In this document: piece by piece, positions 28,119 through 37,703 of the stretch
Position numbering within the stretch: position 1 is the first letter of the stretch
Layout of the letters: each line of letters starts with the position of its first letter
Source of the DNA: CAVPLU01 sp964601325
GTDB taxonomy: Archaea; Thermoproteota; Bathyarchaeia; 40CM-2-53-6
Direction of reading: 5' to 3'
Assembly (NCBI GenBank): GCA_964601325.1
Contig: CAZRNA010000004.1
Location: 1 to 64,000 of the forward strand
DNA: 64,000 nucleotides
The notes under the pieces: model-generated
Seen by the model: only the letters and a program-made list of their open reading frames with translations
Told to the model about the DNA's origin: nothing
Database searches by the model: none
Translations under genes and position numbers: made by a program

Positions 28119-28763
28119 CTAGGGCGCGTTAAATGTCCAGGCATCTGCCTCGGATAGTATCGCCCTTAAGATTGCGGTTGCTCTTCTGTGGCCGATTGCT
28201 AGGAAAGCCTTGCCTAGATGTTTGCACATTAGTTTGGATCGCATATTTCTCTTCCAGTCATCGCAGTCGTGCGTGATTGTCTTATTCTTGAGATCAATCC
28301 TGACCGTGTATTGCTTCACGTTTCCGGAAATGAGGTTTTGTTCTAGGCTGGACAATGAGACCAAGTCGTCAGGGATTGATTTCGCTCGTTCAAGACGAGG
28401 CCTTCCGAGAAATCGTTGCAGAAGCCCCTCTAGGTCGAGTTTGCTGAGTTCGTTTCTGGAGACCTGCTTGGGCAGCTTTCGTCTGTCAGTTCTAGGAGGC
28501 GACGCTACGGATCTGTCAGGCGAAGTACCGAATCGTTTCAGAGCTTCGTCGATGCGCGAATCTATGAAGAGCCGTTCATCTTCAGTGTATTTGCTCCTGT
28601 TGCGCGGTTCGTCGAAATATCTTCTTGCAAGCTTCGCTCTGACCGGCTTGTCTAGAGGATACATGTAGTTCTCGGGATCTGCGTACAGATCAGGATCGGT
28701 AGGATAGTTCGGGGGCGGGGCAAGTCTCCCGAAGGATTTCCTATCAGGCATTTTCCCGGGCAT
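28119..28763 (-). CDS. Archaeal protein with a degenerate SWIM-like zinc motif
   Basis: 214 residues, hydrophilic. The N-terminal half has a Pro/Asp/Tyr-rich region followed by a KYTEDERLFIDSRIDEALKRF helix; the C-terminal part reads TITHDCDDW then MRSKLMCKHLGKAFLAI, matching the end of SWIM zinc fingers (CxC...CxH) but with DCD in place of the usual CxC. SWIM proteins bind DNA or protein partners. Just downstream of hflX on the same strand with about 35 bases between them; a functional link is not shown. Confidence 0.6.
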   Translation of the reverse strand: MPGKMPDRKSFGRLAPPPNYPTDPDLYADPENYMYPLDKPVRAKLARRYFDEPRNRSKYTEDERLFIDSRIDEALKRFGTSPDRSVASPPRTDRRKLPKQVSRNELSKLDLEGLLQRFLGRPRLERAKSIPDDLVSLSSLEQNLISGNVKQYTVRIDLKNKTITHDCDDWKRNMRSKLMCKHLGKAFLAIGHRRATAILRAILSEADAWTFNAP

Positions 28764-28797
28764 TTCGAAGCCTCTGATCGGATTGCCTCGCTCAAGG

Positions 28798-30018
28798 CTA
28801 TCTGATGTAGGTTGGTTTCGCAGTATCCTTTGCGTAAAGCTGACGGCTCGGGAGGTTTGCGGTCAGCTTCCCGCCATTGATGCTTGCTGTGATTGCCGTG
28901 AAGAGTGCGCTCAGGTTCTCGCCTGTTCGTGCGCTTATGGCAACGATCTCTGTTCCAATGAATCCTTGCCGAATCACGTCAAGAGCGCGTTCAAGTTCTC
29001 TAGATTCAATCAAGTCGATCTTGTTGGCACAAACTATGATATCCCCGTCTGCGCCAATTTCTCGCAGGATCTTGTTCATGGATGAACAACGACGGCTGAT
29101 GGTGTGAGTGTCCTCACTTGCGTCCACGAACAGCAGGATCAAGTCAGAGTGTGCAATTTCGCCGAATGTGGCAGTGAATGCTTTCACGATTGTGGGGTGC
29201 ATGTCTTCTATGAATCCGATTGAGTCTATCAGCAAGACTTCTGAATTACGTGATGCTTCGACTCGCACCTTTCTTGCGAATGTGGACAGAGTCGTAAACG
29301 GTCCAAGTCCCACATTCTTCGTCTCAGAAGCCAACCGATTGAACAAGGTCGTCTTTCCGGCTTGCGTGTATCCTGCGAGTGCCACTATGGGGAACCCCAG
29401 CTCTCGACGTCTTCCTCTGGTGATCTCTTTCTTGCGATCCAGATCTCTAAGCTGTGATTCCAAACGACTTATTCTGTTGCGTGCGGCGCGAGTGTACTCT
29501 TGGAAAGGGTAGTCGCCGGGCCCCATCCAGCCGACTTGCTCGCCCATTATCCCTCTCAGCTTGATGAACTCGCGGCCCCAAGACAACGTGTACTTCAACT
29601 TGGCAAGCTTGATCTGAAGCTTGGCCTCCTTGGTCATCGCGCGCTTGTCGAAGACCTCTAGAATGAGTAGGTTCCTGTCTATGACTCGTACTTCGCCCCC
29701 CAACCGCTGCTGGATCTTGAAAACCTGACTGCTTGGCAGAGTGTTTGCGAATATTACTGTCTCAACTTCGTGCGAATCGACAATTTCCTTCAGTTCTTCA
29801 ACCTTACCTGGGCCTATGAAGTAGGAGTGGTGGTCGCTGTTTCGTTTCTGAATCATGACTTCGACGACATCGTATCCNNNNNNNNNNNNNNNNNNNNNNN
29901 NNNNNNNNNNNNNNNNNNNNNNNNNNNNNNNNNNNNNNNNNNNNNNNNNNNNNNNNNNNNNNNNNNNNNNNNNNNNNGTCTGCATACAACGTTTGTGGAG
30001 CAAAGTGACCTTACCCAA
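28798..30018 (-). CDS. hflX: HflX-type GTPase (interrupted by assembly gap)
   Basis: Ribosome-associated GTPase of the HflX family. The N-terminal HflX domain is visible as SYFIGPGKVEELKEIV, followed by the coiled coil (AARNRISRLESQLRDLDRKKE) and the G domain with G1 GYTQAGKTTLFN, G3-like LIDSIGFI (in place of DTVGFI) and G4 NKID. The N-terminus crosses the 100-N gap at 29878-29977: 13 residues after MGKVTLLHKRCMQ may be the true start, but the reading frame through the gap cannot be trusted. Confidence 0.9.
   Translation of the reverse strand: MGKVTLLHKRCMQXXXXXXXXXXXXXXXXXXXXXXXXXXXXXXXXXXGYDVVEVMIQKRNSDHHSYFIGPGKVEELKEIVDSHEVETVIFANTLPSSQVFKIQQRLGGEVRVIDRNLLILEVFDKRAMTKEAKLQIKLAKLKYTLSWGREFIKLRGIMGEQVGWMGPGDYPFQEYTRAARNRISRLESQLRDLDRKKEITRGRRRELGFPIVALAGYTQAGKTTLFNRLASETKNVGLGPFTTLSTFARKVRVEASRNSEVLLIDSIGFIEDMHPTIVKAFTATFGEIAHSDLILLFVDASEDTHTISRRCSSMNKILREIGADGDIIVCANKIDLIESRELERALDVIRQGFIGTEIVAISARTGENLSALFTAITASINGGKLTANLPSRQLYAKDTAKPTYIR
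29878..29977. other. Assembly gap (100 N)
   Basis: Second run of exactly 100 N. It lies inside the HflX gene, so the true number of missing bases is unknown. Confidence 0.99.
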
Positions 30019-30041
30019 AGCCTAAAACCCGCAGACAGGAC

Positions 30042-31640
30042 ATGGCTGATCCGGAGAGTCATCAGATGCAATCGACGCCGGGCGCACAACATGTCCATGA
30101 TAGACATCCCAGACTTGCGAAGGGAGACGTCCTGCTTAGGGCGGAAAAGGTCGTGAAGGGATTCCCAGGAGTATGGGAGAATCTGATACTCGATGAAGTT
30201 GACTTCGATGTGAGATCTGGAGAAGTTCACGTAGTACTCGGCGAGAATGGCGCAGGAAAGACGGTGTTAGCTAACGTTCTCTCCGGGTTCTATTCTGCAA
30301 CTCGCGGACAGATCTACATCAGAGGAAAGCCCGTCACGATAAACTCTCCCGAGGACGCGCTTAGACTCGGTGTCGCAATGGTCCATCAGGAGTTCACACT
30401 CGTACGCCCTCTCACAGTCGCAGAGAACGTTTCGCTGGGGCTCAAGAAGAACAGCTTGTCTTTTCCAATTGGAGAGGTCGAGAAAAAGCTGAGCGAGCTG
30501 TCTGCGAAGTACAATCTGAAAGTCGATCCTAAAGCGAGAGTGGAGGACCTCTCAGTAGGAGAACAGCAACGCGCTGAGATACTCAAAGTCCTCTATCACG
30601 ATCCTGACGTAATCATACTCGACGAGCCAACCTCGGTACTGACGCCCACGGAATCGCAACAGTTGTTTTCGATCCTTCGCGGACTAGCAGACGAGGGAAA
30701 GGGTGTCATACTGATCACGCACAAGATGGAGGATGTCATGCGCAACAGCGATCGGGTTACAGTTCTCAAACTGGGCAAGTTGTCCGGGACTAAGAATACG
30801 TCTGAGACGAATGGGCAGGAGCTCGTTAGAATGATGATAGGTCCCGAAGTGCCTGTGCTGCCAAGAGTTCGACCATCAGCGAAAGGCAAAGTTGCAGTTG
30901 AAGTCAACGACCTATACGTCTTAGGGGGAGAAGGAGCCCGCGCGGTAAGAGGTGCCTCCCTTACGGTACATGAGGGCGAGATCTTGGGTATTGCAGGCGT
31001 GGCGGGAAACGGCCAAAGTGAGCTCGTTGAAGCAATAACCGGTCTGCGCAGTGTTGTTGGCGGGAAAATAACGATCTTCGGTCAAGATATGACCAATCGA
31101 TCGCCGAAAGAAATCGCAATGCTCGGCGTTAGCCACATTCCTGAGGAACGAAGAAGGACAGGCACAGCTGAGGGCCTTCCGCTCATGGAGAATCTGATGA
31201 TGAAGGACTATCGCATATCGCCGTTCTCAAAGGCCGGGTTCCTCGATATCCTGGCGATCAAGAAGCACTGCGAGAAGCTGGTGTCCGAGTTCGAGATTCT
31301 GACTCCCGATCTCGACAAGACTGAGGCGAGGATACTCTCAGGTGGAAACATACAGAGGATGATCCTCGCAAGAGAGCTATGGAAGGAACCGCGCGTCGTA
31401 GTTGCATCTCACCCAACCTATGGGCTCGACATCCGAGCCATAGAACACACGCACCGGCTTCTACTCAAATTGAGAGAAAAGGGCTCCGCGGTCTTTCTCG
31501 TCTCAGAGGATTTGGACGAGATAATGGCACTCAGTGACCGCATCGCGGTAATGTTCAATGGCAAAGTGATCGGGATCAAGGAATCTGGCGAAACGAGCGC
31601 GCAGGAAATCGGCCAAATGATGGCCGGGATAGTCGGGTAA
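30042..31640 (+). CDS. Nucleoside ABC transporter ATP-binding protein (two ABC domains)
   Basis: 532 residues with two tandem nucleotide-binding domains, as in the RbsA/MglA class that includes BMP-type nucleoside importers. Domain 1 is complete: Walker A GENGAGKT near residue 70, signature LSVGEQQR, Walker B VIILDEPTS. Domain 2 is divergent, with GVAGNGQSE in place of a normal Walker A and LSGGNIQRM as its signature, so it is probably catalytically weak, usual for the class. It is followed by the binding protein and two permeases on the same strand. Confidence 0.95.
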   Translation: MADPESHQMQSTPGAQHVHDRHPRLAKGDVLLRAEKVVKGFPGVWENLILDEVDFDVRSGEVHVVLGENGAGKTVLANVLSGFYSATRGQIYIRGKPVTINSPEDALRLGVAMVHQEFTLVRPLTVAENVSLGLKKNSLSFPIGEVEKKLSELSAKYNLKVDPKARVEDLSVGEQQRAEILKVLYHDPDVIILDEPTSVLTPTESQQLFSILRGLADEGKGVILITHKMEDVMRNSDRVTVLKLGKLSGTKNTSETNGQELVRMMIGPEVPVLPRVRPSAKGKVAVEVNDLYVLGGEGARAVRGASLTVHEGEILGIAGVAGNGQSELVEAITGLRSVVGGKITIFGQDMTNRSPKEIAMLGVSHIPEERRRTGTAEGLPLMENLMMKDYRISPFSKAGFLDILAIKKHCEKLVSEFEILTPDLDKTEARILSGGNIQRMILARELWKEPRVVVASHPTYGLDIRAIEHTHRLLLKLREKGSAVFLVSEDLDEIMALSDRIAVMFNGKVIGIKESGETSAQEIGQMMAGIVG

Positions 31641-31682
31641 GCGCCGAGGCTGAGTGTGCCCCTGCGCAAGGCCTGCCACAGG

Positions 31683-31692
31683 TTAAATATAC
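31683..31692 (+). promoter_or_regulatory. TATA box upstream of the BMP binding protein
   Basis: TTAAATATAC is a strong archaeal TATA-like element about 60 bases before the TTG start at 31751. It suggests that the abundant binding-protein transcript has its own promoter, separate from that of the ATPase gene. Confidence 0.55.
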
Positions 31693-31750
31693 TTTGGTTC
31701 GTCTCAGGTCATACCATGGGCTTTGGGCCCATAGAAGTTGAAAAGGAAAA

Positions 31751-33064
31751 TTGGGTAAGGCATCAAGTGTTCTGCGACATCTAGGAAGCAAATCAGCAAT
31801 CACGCGAATGCAGGCAATCCTCATCGTTGTTATCGTGATCGTAGCCGCTGCCGGCGCTGCAGCTTGGTACTTGGCCAATCCTCCGGCGCCTGCGCTCAAG
31901 AAGATCGCGGTTGTATCGGACATCGGCGGACGGGGAGACTTGTCATTCAACGACATGGGATACAAGGGCGGAGCCGAAGCCGAGAAGGCTTTTGGCGTCA
32001 CAATGGTGGAGTTGGTCAGCAAGACAGAGGCGGACTATGTTCCCAATCTCGAAACTGCGGCTAAGGACCCGGACGTCATACTTGTCGTCGGCATTGGATT
32101 CCTCTTGAGTGACGCGCTGAATCGAACAGCATGGAAGTATCCGGACAAGAATTTTGCAGGTATCGACACCTTCCTCGGGGGGGCACCCAACTTGCTGAAC
32201 ATAGTTTTTGAGGAGCACAAAGGAAGCGCGATCGTTGGGGCCTTGGCGGCGTTGGCGGCTGCTCAATACGGCTACTCTCACATCGGGGTCGTCTTGGGTA
32301 TCGAGATACCTACACTCTGGAAGTTCGAGATCGGCTACAAGTGGGGCGCAGACTGGGCGCTCAAGTGGTATCAAAACAAGTTCGGCAAGAGCGCACCTGT
32401 CATAGGAGATACTCCGGTGAAGGACAGGGTACTTTGGACGTACACGGGCACATTTAGTGACATAACGAAAGGATACGAAGCCGCGAAGGCTATGTACGCT
32501 CAAGACGCTGTTGCAGTCTACAACGTAGCCGGTCCGCTCGGTCTCGGTCTCAACCAAGCAGTTCAGGAGATAGCGACTTCAAAGAATCTAGCGATGGGTC
32601 CACCGTTCTGGATCGGGGTGGACGCCAACCAAGACTGGATAAACCCGGGGTTCGTTCTCGCCAGCATGATGAAACGGGTTGACAAAGGGGTCTACTTTGC
32701 AACTCAACTAGTCATTGAAGGCAAATTCAGACAGGTCGTAGCAGACACGAGTGGATTCGCCACCTTGGGAATTGGAACTAGCGTAGCAGGTATCGCCATG
32801 ACAGGAATATCCGTGAGCACTCTAGCCGACTTGGACGAGTTCATCCAGATGGGCGTCGAGGCGGAGCAGCTGACAGGAAAGAAGGTGCTCCCGATGGCTC
32901 CTGAGGACATCAAAGCGAAAGTCACGGCCATGAGGAACGCAGTACCGAGCTGGATATGGGATGCGGAGAAGGATCTAGAGACTGCAATCAGTAACGACCC
33001 TTCACTCGTTCCGCTAGCGACGACGAAAGATGTCGTAGACCAGTGGAGGGCCACACTAGGTTAG
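31751..33064 (+). CDS. BMP family nucleoside-binding protein
   Basis: 437 residues. A membrane anchor (IVVIVIVAAAGAAAWYLA, about residues 25-43) precedes a periplasmic-binding-type domain of the Bmp/PnrA family: VVSDIGGRGDLSFNDMGYKG, VVGIGFLLSDALNRTAWKYPDKNFAGID and GVDANQDW are typical. The protein captures nucleosides outside the membrane and delivers them to the two permeases. TTG start with AAAGGAAAA before it as a plausible ribosome binding site. Confidence 0.93.
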   Translation: MGKASSVLRHLGSKSAITRMQAILIVVIVIVAAAGAAAWYLANPPAPALKKIAVVSDIGGRGDLSFNDMGYKGGAEAEKAFGVTMVELVSKTEADYVPNLETAAKDPDVILVVGIGFLLSDALNRTAWKYPDKNFAGIDTFLGGAPNLLNIVFEEHKGSAIVGALAALAAAQYGYSHIGVVLGIEIPTLWKFEIGYKWGADWALKWYQNKFGKSAPVIGDTPVKDRVLWTYTGTFSDITKGYEAAKAMYAQDAVAVYNVAGPLGLGLNQAVQEIATSKNLAMGPPFWIGVDANQDWINPGFVLASMMKRVDKGVYFATQLVIEGKFRQVVADTSGFATLGIGTSVAGIAMTGISVSTLADLDEFIQMGVEAEQLTGKKVLPMAPEDIKAKVTAMRNAVPSWIWDAEKDLETAISNDPSLVPLATTKDVVDQWRATLG

Positions 33065-33163
33065 TGGTTCTCCCTTCCTCCCTTTTTTCAACCATGGAAA
33101 GACTAGCAGGCGAAGCCTGCCATCATGACTAATTCCGTTGACTTCGCAATCAGGTGAGGCTGC

Positions 33164-34204
33164 GTGAGCAAACAGCTTACTGCGACACTCCGGCCGGTGA
33201 CGGAATCCGCAGTTGCAGTGGTGATTGGGTTGGTTGCAGGGGCCCTCCTGATGTTGGCTTTTGGATACAACCCGGTTCAAGCATATGTGTGGCTGTTTGT
33301 CGGCGCGTTCGGCAGTACTGCAGGCATATTGGAATCTCTCGCCTTTGCCACTCCTCTCATGGTCACCGCAGTTACCTTCGCCGTTGGGGTAAGAGCTGCT
33401 CTCTTCAACATAGGAGCCGAGGGTCAGATGTACCTCGGTGCGATTGGAGCGGTCATTGTGGGCGGCACGATGCTCTTGCCAGCGGGCATACATCCAATCG
33501 CTGCTACGATCTTCGGCATGTGTCTAGGTGCTCTTTGGGCGCTGCCCGCTGCTATTCTCAAGATTTGGAGAGGAGTTCACGAGGTGGTCTCTACCATTAT
33601 GCTGAATTGGGTCGCCTTCTATTTCGTGACTTTCCTTGTGCGGACATACTTGGGAGAGCCCGGAAGGGCTGAACGAGCAATTCCGGCATTGCCGACAGCT
33701 CGTTATCCCGTACTCGGTGAAACCTTGACCGCGATAATCTTTGTGGTTCTTGCATTCTGCGTGGCGGTCGCAATCCTTCTGTGGCGCACTGGAATAGGCT
33801 TCGAACTCAGACTCGTGGGAGACAACCCTGAAGCAGCCAAGTACGCAGGAGCAAGTAGCAGCCGAGCCATTCTCCTCAGCTTCGCAGTAGGAGGATTGGC
33901 AGCCGGACTCGCGGGCGCAAGTCAAGTTCTCGGGCGACCGCCGTCTTGGACTATCTATGCAACGCTGGGGAACCTCCTAAACCTGGGCTTTGACGGCATA
34001 GGAGTTGCCCTGATCGGAAGAAACCATCCCGTCGGTGGAGTCTTCGCCGCCATATTCTACGGAGGTCTAATGAACGGCGGCCGATACATGGAATATCACG
34101 TCGGAGTAGCCTCCGAACTCGTCGACGCGATCAACGGGATCATCGTGATAGCACTTGCGATGCCCGAGATAGTCGCAATCATCAGGAGGAGGCGTGAGTC
34201 GTGA
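33164..34204 (+). CDS. Nucleoside ABC transporter permease (first)
   Basis: 346 residues, about nine hydrophobic segments, with the BPD_transp_2 family core GAEGQMYLGAIGAVIVGG near residue 85 and the loop GDNPEAAKYAGASSSRA, the segment that contacts the ATPase. GTG start preceded by AGGTGAGG. Its stop overlaps the start of the second permease by four bases. Confidence 0.93.
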   Translation: MSKQLTATLRPVTESAVAVVIGLVAGALLMLAFGYNPVQAYVWLFVGAFGSTAGILESLAFATPLMVTAVTFAVGVRAALFNIGAEGQMYLGAIGAVIVGGTMLLPAGIHPIAATIFGMCLGALWALPAAILKIWRGVHEVVSTIMLNWVAFYFVTFLVRTYLGEPGRAERAIPALPTARYPVLGETLTAIIFVVLAFCVAVAILLWRTGIGFELRLVGDNPEAAKYAGASSSRAILLSFAVGGLAAGLAGASQVLGRPPSWTIYATLGNLLNLGFDGIGVALIGRNHPVGGVFAAIFYGGLMNGGRYMEYHVGVASELVDAINGIIVIALAMPEIVAIIRRRRES

Positions 34205-35193
34205 AACCAATACGACGACTCCAGTGGTATCTAGTTGGAATAGTGCTAACGCTGGCCATGATGTATATCATTTCATTGGCCGGACTCGGCCTTGCTGGCC
34301 TCATAGAGACGGGGTTGTTAGCGATGACGCCCCTCGCATTGGCTGCAGTGGGCGAGTGTCTTAACGAGCAGGCAGGCACTGTCAACGTGGGTATGGAAGG
34401 AATCTTCCTTATCACTGCGGTTCTAGGTGTCTACTGGGCCGAAGTATTTGAAAGCGGGTTGTGGGGCCTGCTGCTCGGTGCCGCGACCGGGGCTTTCATT
34501 GGTCTAGTCTTCGGGCTCGTATGCGTCTACGGGAAAGCGAACCAAGTGGTCGCTGGCATGGGATTGAACATATTCGCGCTGGGATTCGGCCCATACCTGT
34601 TGATGTCCATATGGGCTTTCCCTGGAATTCATGTCTTCCGACATGAGCTAATGTTCCTGCCTCAGCAGTTCACCATATGGGGTGCATCTTTTGCCATAAG
34701 TGCCGTAACGGTCGCTGCAATCATAATTGCCGTCCTAGCGTATCTGCTACTGCATAGAACTTTGTTAGGTATCAGAATACGCGCTGCTGGGGAGAACCCG
34801 ATCGCGGTTGACGTAGCAGGTGTCAGTGTCGGTCACGTCAGGCTGTTAATGTGCGTCGTTGGGGGAGCGCTTGCTGGCCTAGGCGGTGCCTTCATGCCAT
34901 TGGCGTGGTTTGGCGCCGCCACCAAGGAGATATCTGCTGGTAGAGGTTTCATAGCGCTCGCAGCAGTGGTATTTGCCGGGCTCGATCCATTGCTGGCTCT
35001 AGTGGCTGCTTTCATATTTGGATTCGCGGAGGGCTTGGCATTCACAGTTGTGGTTACTCCTGGAGTGAAGGAGGTAGTCCCGTTCTATTTTGTTCAAATG
35101 GCGCCTTATGTCGTTACTTTGTTGATACTTACCGCCGCAATTGGAGGAAAGAGGTTCCCACGCGCGTCAGGCAAACCATATGTGAGAGAGTAG
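34201..35193 (+). CDS. Nucleoside ABC transporter permease (second)
   Basis: 330 residues of the same BPD_transp_2 family, with VNVGMEGIFLITAVLG and AAGENPIAVDVAGVSVGHVR motifs. It probably forms a heterodimer with the product of the upstream gene. GTG start overlapping the upstream stop. The uridine phosphorylase gene at 37704-38537 makes uridine or other nucleosides a reasonable substrate. Confidence 0.93.
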   Translation: MKPIRRLQWYLVGIVLTLAMMYIISLAGLGLAGLIETGLLAMTPLALAAVGECLNEQAGTVNVGMEGIFLITAVLGVYWAEVFESGLWGLLLGAATGAFIGLVFGLVCVYGKANQVVAGMGLNIFALGFGPYLLMSIWAFPGIHVFRHELMFLPQQFTIWGASFAISAVTVAAIIIAVLAYLLLHRTLLGIRIRAAGENPIAVDVAGVSVGHVRLLMCVVGGALAGLGGAFMPLAWFGAATKEISAGRGFIALAAVVFAGLDPLLALVAAFIFGFAEGLAFTVVVTPGVKEVVPFYFVQMAPYVVTLLILTAAIGGKRFPRASGKPYVRE

Positions 35194-35248
35194 CCGAATC
35201 GACCGACTGCCGGACTGCAGTTCAAACCGACTGGTGCCGACATGCTGA

Positions 35249-37513
35249 TCAAGAGAGCGAGTATACGGTTCTCTTCTCGATCGTTCGCCTCTTGCCCTCA
35301 GGCCATATTCCAAGAGGGATATACGTAGAGGATGATCGCCCGTAATGTGTAACATTGTCTGATGCGCATGAATTGCAGCTTGTAACCAAGCCCTTTATGA
35401 TTCGATTACAGTTCTTACAGAACGAGTAGACTCCAGAGTACGTAATGAACCGGAGACCGTTAGCAGCCGCTTCGTGCGTCAGGGAGAGTAGTGTATCCGC
35501 AGTCACCTTGGGGTCGACAGTAATCGGGGTCAAATGGCCGCCGGGGGTTAGGGTCTGCAGCATTCCTTCGATCGAGAGTCTTTCACCGAATGGCATCTTT
35601 GATGTCAGAGGCACACCTGGTAGGTCGGTATAGAACGGGTAGTTTCTACCACCTTGGGCTGAGACGGTGCTCTTGCCGTAGTGTTCCACGTCAAGCTCGG
35701 CTAGTCTTGATGTGGCATCGTCTCCAGGCCTTTCCGATAGCACAACGCGCATTCCGAGGTTCTCAGAGGCCGCCTCGGTTTGTTTCTTCAGCTCTTGGAG
35801 GATCTTCTCAGCGAAAGCTAGCGAGTCCTTTTTCAACTCGCTTCCTGTGTGTGCGAGGCAAGCCTCGTTCAGTCCGAGAATCGCCACCGCATAGGTAGCC
35901 GTCTTCTCACGGAGGTAAGGTGCGCCTTGCCCGGATCCAAACAGCAGCGGAAGTGTGGCTTGTTTCAGCCTATCGACCATGAATCTCCGCTTGATCTTGA
36001 AGGCCTCCAGCGTCAGAGCAAGCATGTCGGTCATTGACTTGAACAGTCTATCATCATCTCTTCGCGCCTCGTAGGAAAGTCGTGGCAGGTTGAGAAAGAT
36101 CGTTGCCATACAACCTGTCCTGTAGCAATCCGACTCCCATTGCTTACCCCAATCATCTGTAAGCCTCAGCCCCGTGGCCGTGTAACAGTCTCGCGAATTG
36201 TCTGAAAGCAACGCCATGTATGGTAGCATCCGAGATGCAGCAAGCTCATGAGTCTTGAGAACGCGAGGTCGAATCTCATCCTTTGTTTCGGCCGAGTTCC
36301 GGATCTTGAAGACCAGCCTCGGACTCACCAACGGATTGATCAATGCCTCTTGCGAGGTCACTTCGAGCAGGGCGTCAAGAACCATGCCGGCTTCTTCATG
36401 ATAATCAGCGTAGATCCCTACAGTTCGACCTCCTGGTCCTATCGCCTCGACGTTCTCTAGGAACTCAGGTACTGCATATTCGAGGCCAAGAGACAGTCCG
36501 GGTTGAGGGGCGCCTAATGGCAGGTCCTGTCCTACGGATGAAAGAAAGAGCGCCAATGATTCTTTGACCGAGTCTTCTGGTGTGTGCTCGACGTAGGGTG
36601 ATAGGAATACGTTGAACAGGTCGAAGCATTGTTCCCCTGATATCTCGGCGATTCCGAGACGGTAGATGTTCTGAATCATAGCCAAAGCTGCGTTGAAGCT
36701 TTCCGGCGGTCTGACACCGACAAGTCCGTTCTTCAGGAAGTATCGGAGATCATGCTGTACCTCGCTTGGTTTTAGCGGCCAACTCTCAAGGTCGGATATG
36801 TGAATCTGGCCCGAGATGTGTGCGTCAGCTATCTCACGCGGCAAGCACTCCAGAAGCACGTACTCTCCCAACACAGAAGCTCCGGCGGTTCTCTGAACGT
36901 AGTCGGTTGCCAATCCGAGCTCGCCCGTGGAGCGGAGAAGCTGGGTTACATCGTACACAGGCATCCCGACACGCGTCAGCTTGTGTCTGTACTCTTCAAG
37001 TTTCTTCTCGATCAGGATGGCGTTCACGAATTCCCGGATCAGAGCACCAGTTAAGTAAGAAGTCCTGAGCTTAATCAGACGATCTTCCGCTTCTGCTGCT
37101 ATCTCATCTGCAAGCTCCTGAGGGACACCCGCTTCGACAACCAGCGACTTGGATATCTTGCTTCTGTGGAAGTCCTCTATCGCGAGCCGTGAGGTTCTGA
37201 CGAACAGTCTACCGCGCTTCACACTGACATATTCTTCGAGATCTCGTGCGAAATGGACCACCATCTCGCCCAGTTCGGTTATCTCATACTTCTTCGTACG
37301 CTTGTCCGAACTGATCAGACCAGCTTCCGCAAGGCTTCGGAGGTGGTAGACGAACTTTCCAGCATCACGGACTGGATCCAACTTCAGAGATGACATGATC
37401 TCTGTGTAGGGCAACGCGCCTTTCGTAGAGAGAAGACGAAGTACTTGCATGCGCAGCGGAGCGGATGCTGCGTCGAAGACGGCGGCTCCTAGCTTCTCAA
37501 CGGAACGGAGCAT
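35249..37513 (-). CDS. HTH / ATP-cone / NrdD-like protein lacking the radical glycine
   Basis: 754 residues in three parts: a winged helix-turn-helix (about 1-90), an ATP-cone of the nucleotide-sensing type (about 98-190), and a class III anaerobic ribonucleotide reductase-like domain. The RNR part keeps the thiyl cysteine region TGCMATIFLNLPR and the C-terminal zinc site CKNC...CNSC. The radical site, normally R-x-x-G-Y before Pro and W-x-x-G-K, reads RSSSTY: the glycine is Ser at residue 729, so it cannot carry a glycyl radical in the usual way. I infer a dNTP/NTP-sensing regulator derived from NrdD rather than a working reductase. Start ATG 37513 chosen from the TATA position. Confidence 0.8.
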   Translation of the reverse strand: MLRSVEKLGAAVFDAASAPLRMQVLRLLSTKGALPYTEIMSSLKLDPVRDAGKFVYHLRSLAEAGLISSDKRTKKYEITELGEMVVHFARDLEEYVSVKRGRLFVRTSRLAIEDFHRSKISKSLVVEAGVPQELADEIAAEAEDRLIKLRTSYLTGALIREFVNAILIEKKLEEYRHKLTRVGMPVYDVTQLLRSTGELGLATDYVQRTAGASVLGEYVLLECLPREIADAHISGQIHISDLESWPLKPSEVQHDLRYFLKNGLVGVRPPESFNAALAMIQNIYRLGIAEISGEQCFDLFNVFLSPYVEHTPEDSVKESLALFLSSVGQDLPLGAPQPGLSLGLEYAVPEFLENVEAIGPGGRTVGIYADYHEEAGMVLDALLEVTSQEALINPLVSPRLVFKIRNSAETKDEIRPRVLKTHELAASRMLPYMALLSDNSRDCYTATGLRLTDDWGKQWESDCYRTGCMATIFLNLPRLSYEARRDDDRLFKSMTDMLALTLEAFKIKRRFMVDRLKQATLPLLFGSGQGAPYLREKTATYAVAILGLNEACLAHTGSELKKDSLAFAEKILQELKKQTEAASENLGMRVVLSERPGDDATSRLAELDVEHYGKSTVSAQGGRNYPFYTDLPGVPLTSKMPFGERLSIEGMLQTLTPGGHLTPITVDPKVTADTLLSLTHEAAANGLRFITYSGVYSFCKNCNRIIKGLVTSCNSCASDNVTHYGRSSSTYIPLGIWPEGKRRTIEKRTVYSLS

Positions 37514-37535
37514 GGCGCAGACAGTGTGCACCAAT

Positions 37536-37548
37536 AGTTTAAAAAACT
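37536..37548 (-). promoter_or_regulatory. TATA-like element with inverted repeat before the NrdD-like gene
   Basis: AGTTT-AAA-AAACT is an inverted repeat that also reads as a TATA box for the minus-strand gene, about 25-30 bases before ATG 37513. A repeat at this place could be an autoregulatory operator for the gene's own HTH domain; this is inference. Confidence 0.45.
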
Positions 37549-37703
37549 GTAGTAATCAGCCGGAGCGTTCTCGTAATCATCGAAGATCGTGAATAATCAA
37601 TTGGGACCGGATGATGCCGACATCATCTTGTCTCATCGAAGCCTACAAGAGCCCGGCGAGTGCCTTTATGTCGTGGATTTCGACGGGTATGATGTGTGGA
37701 AGA

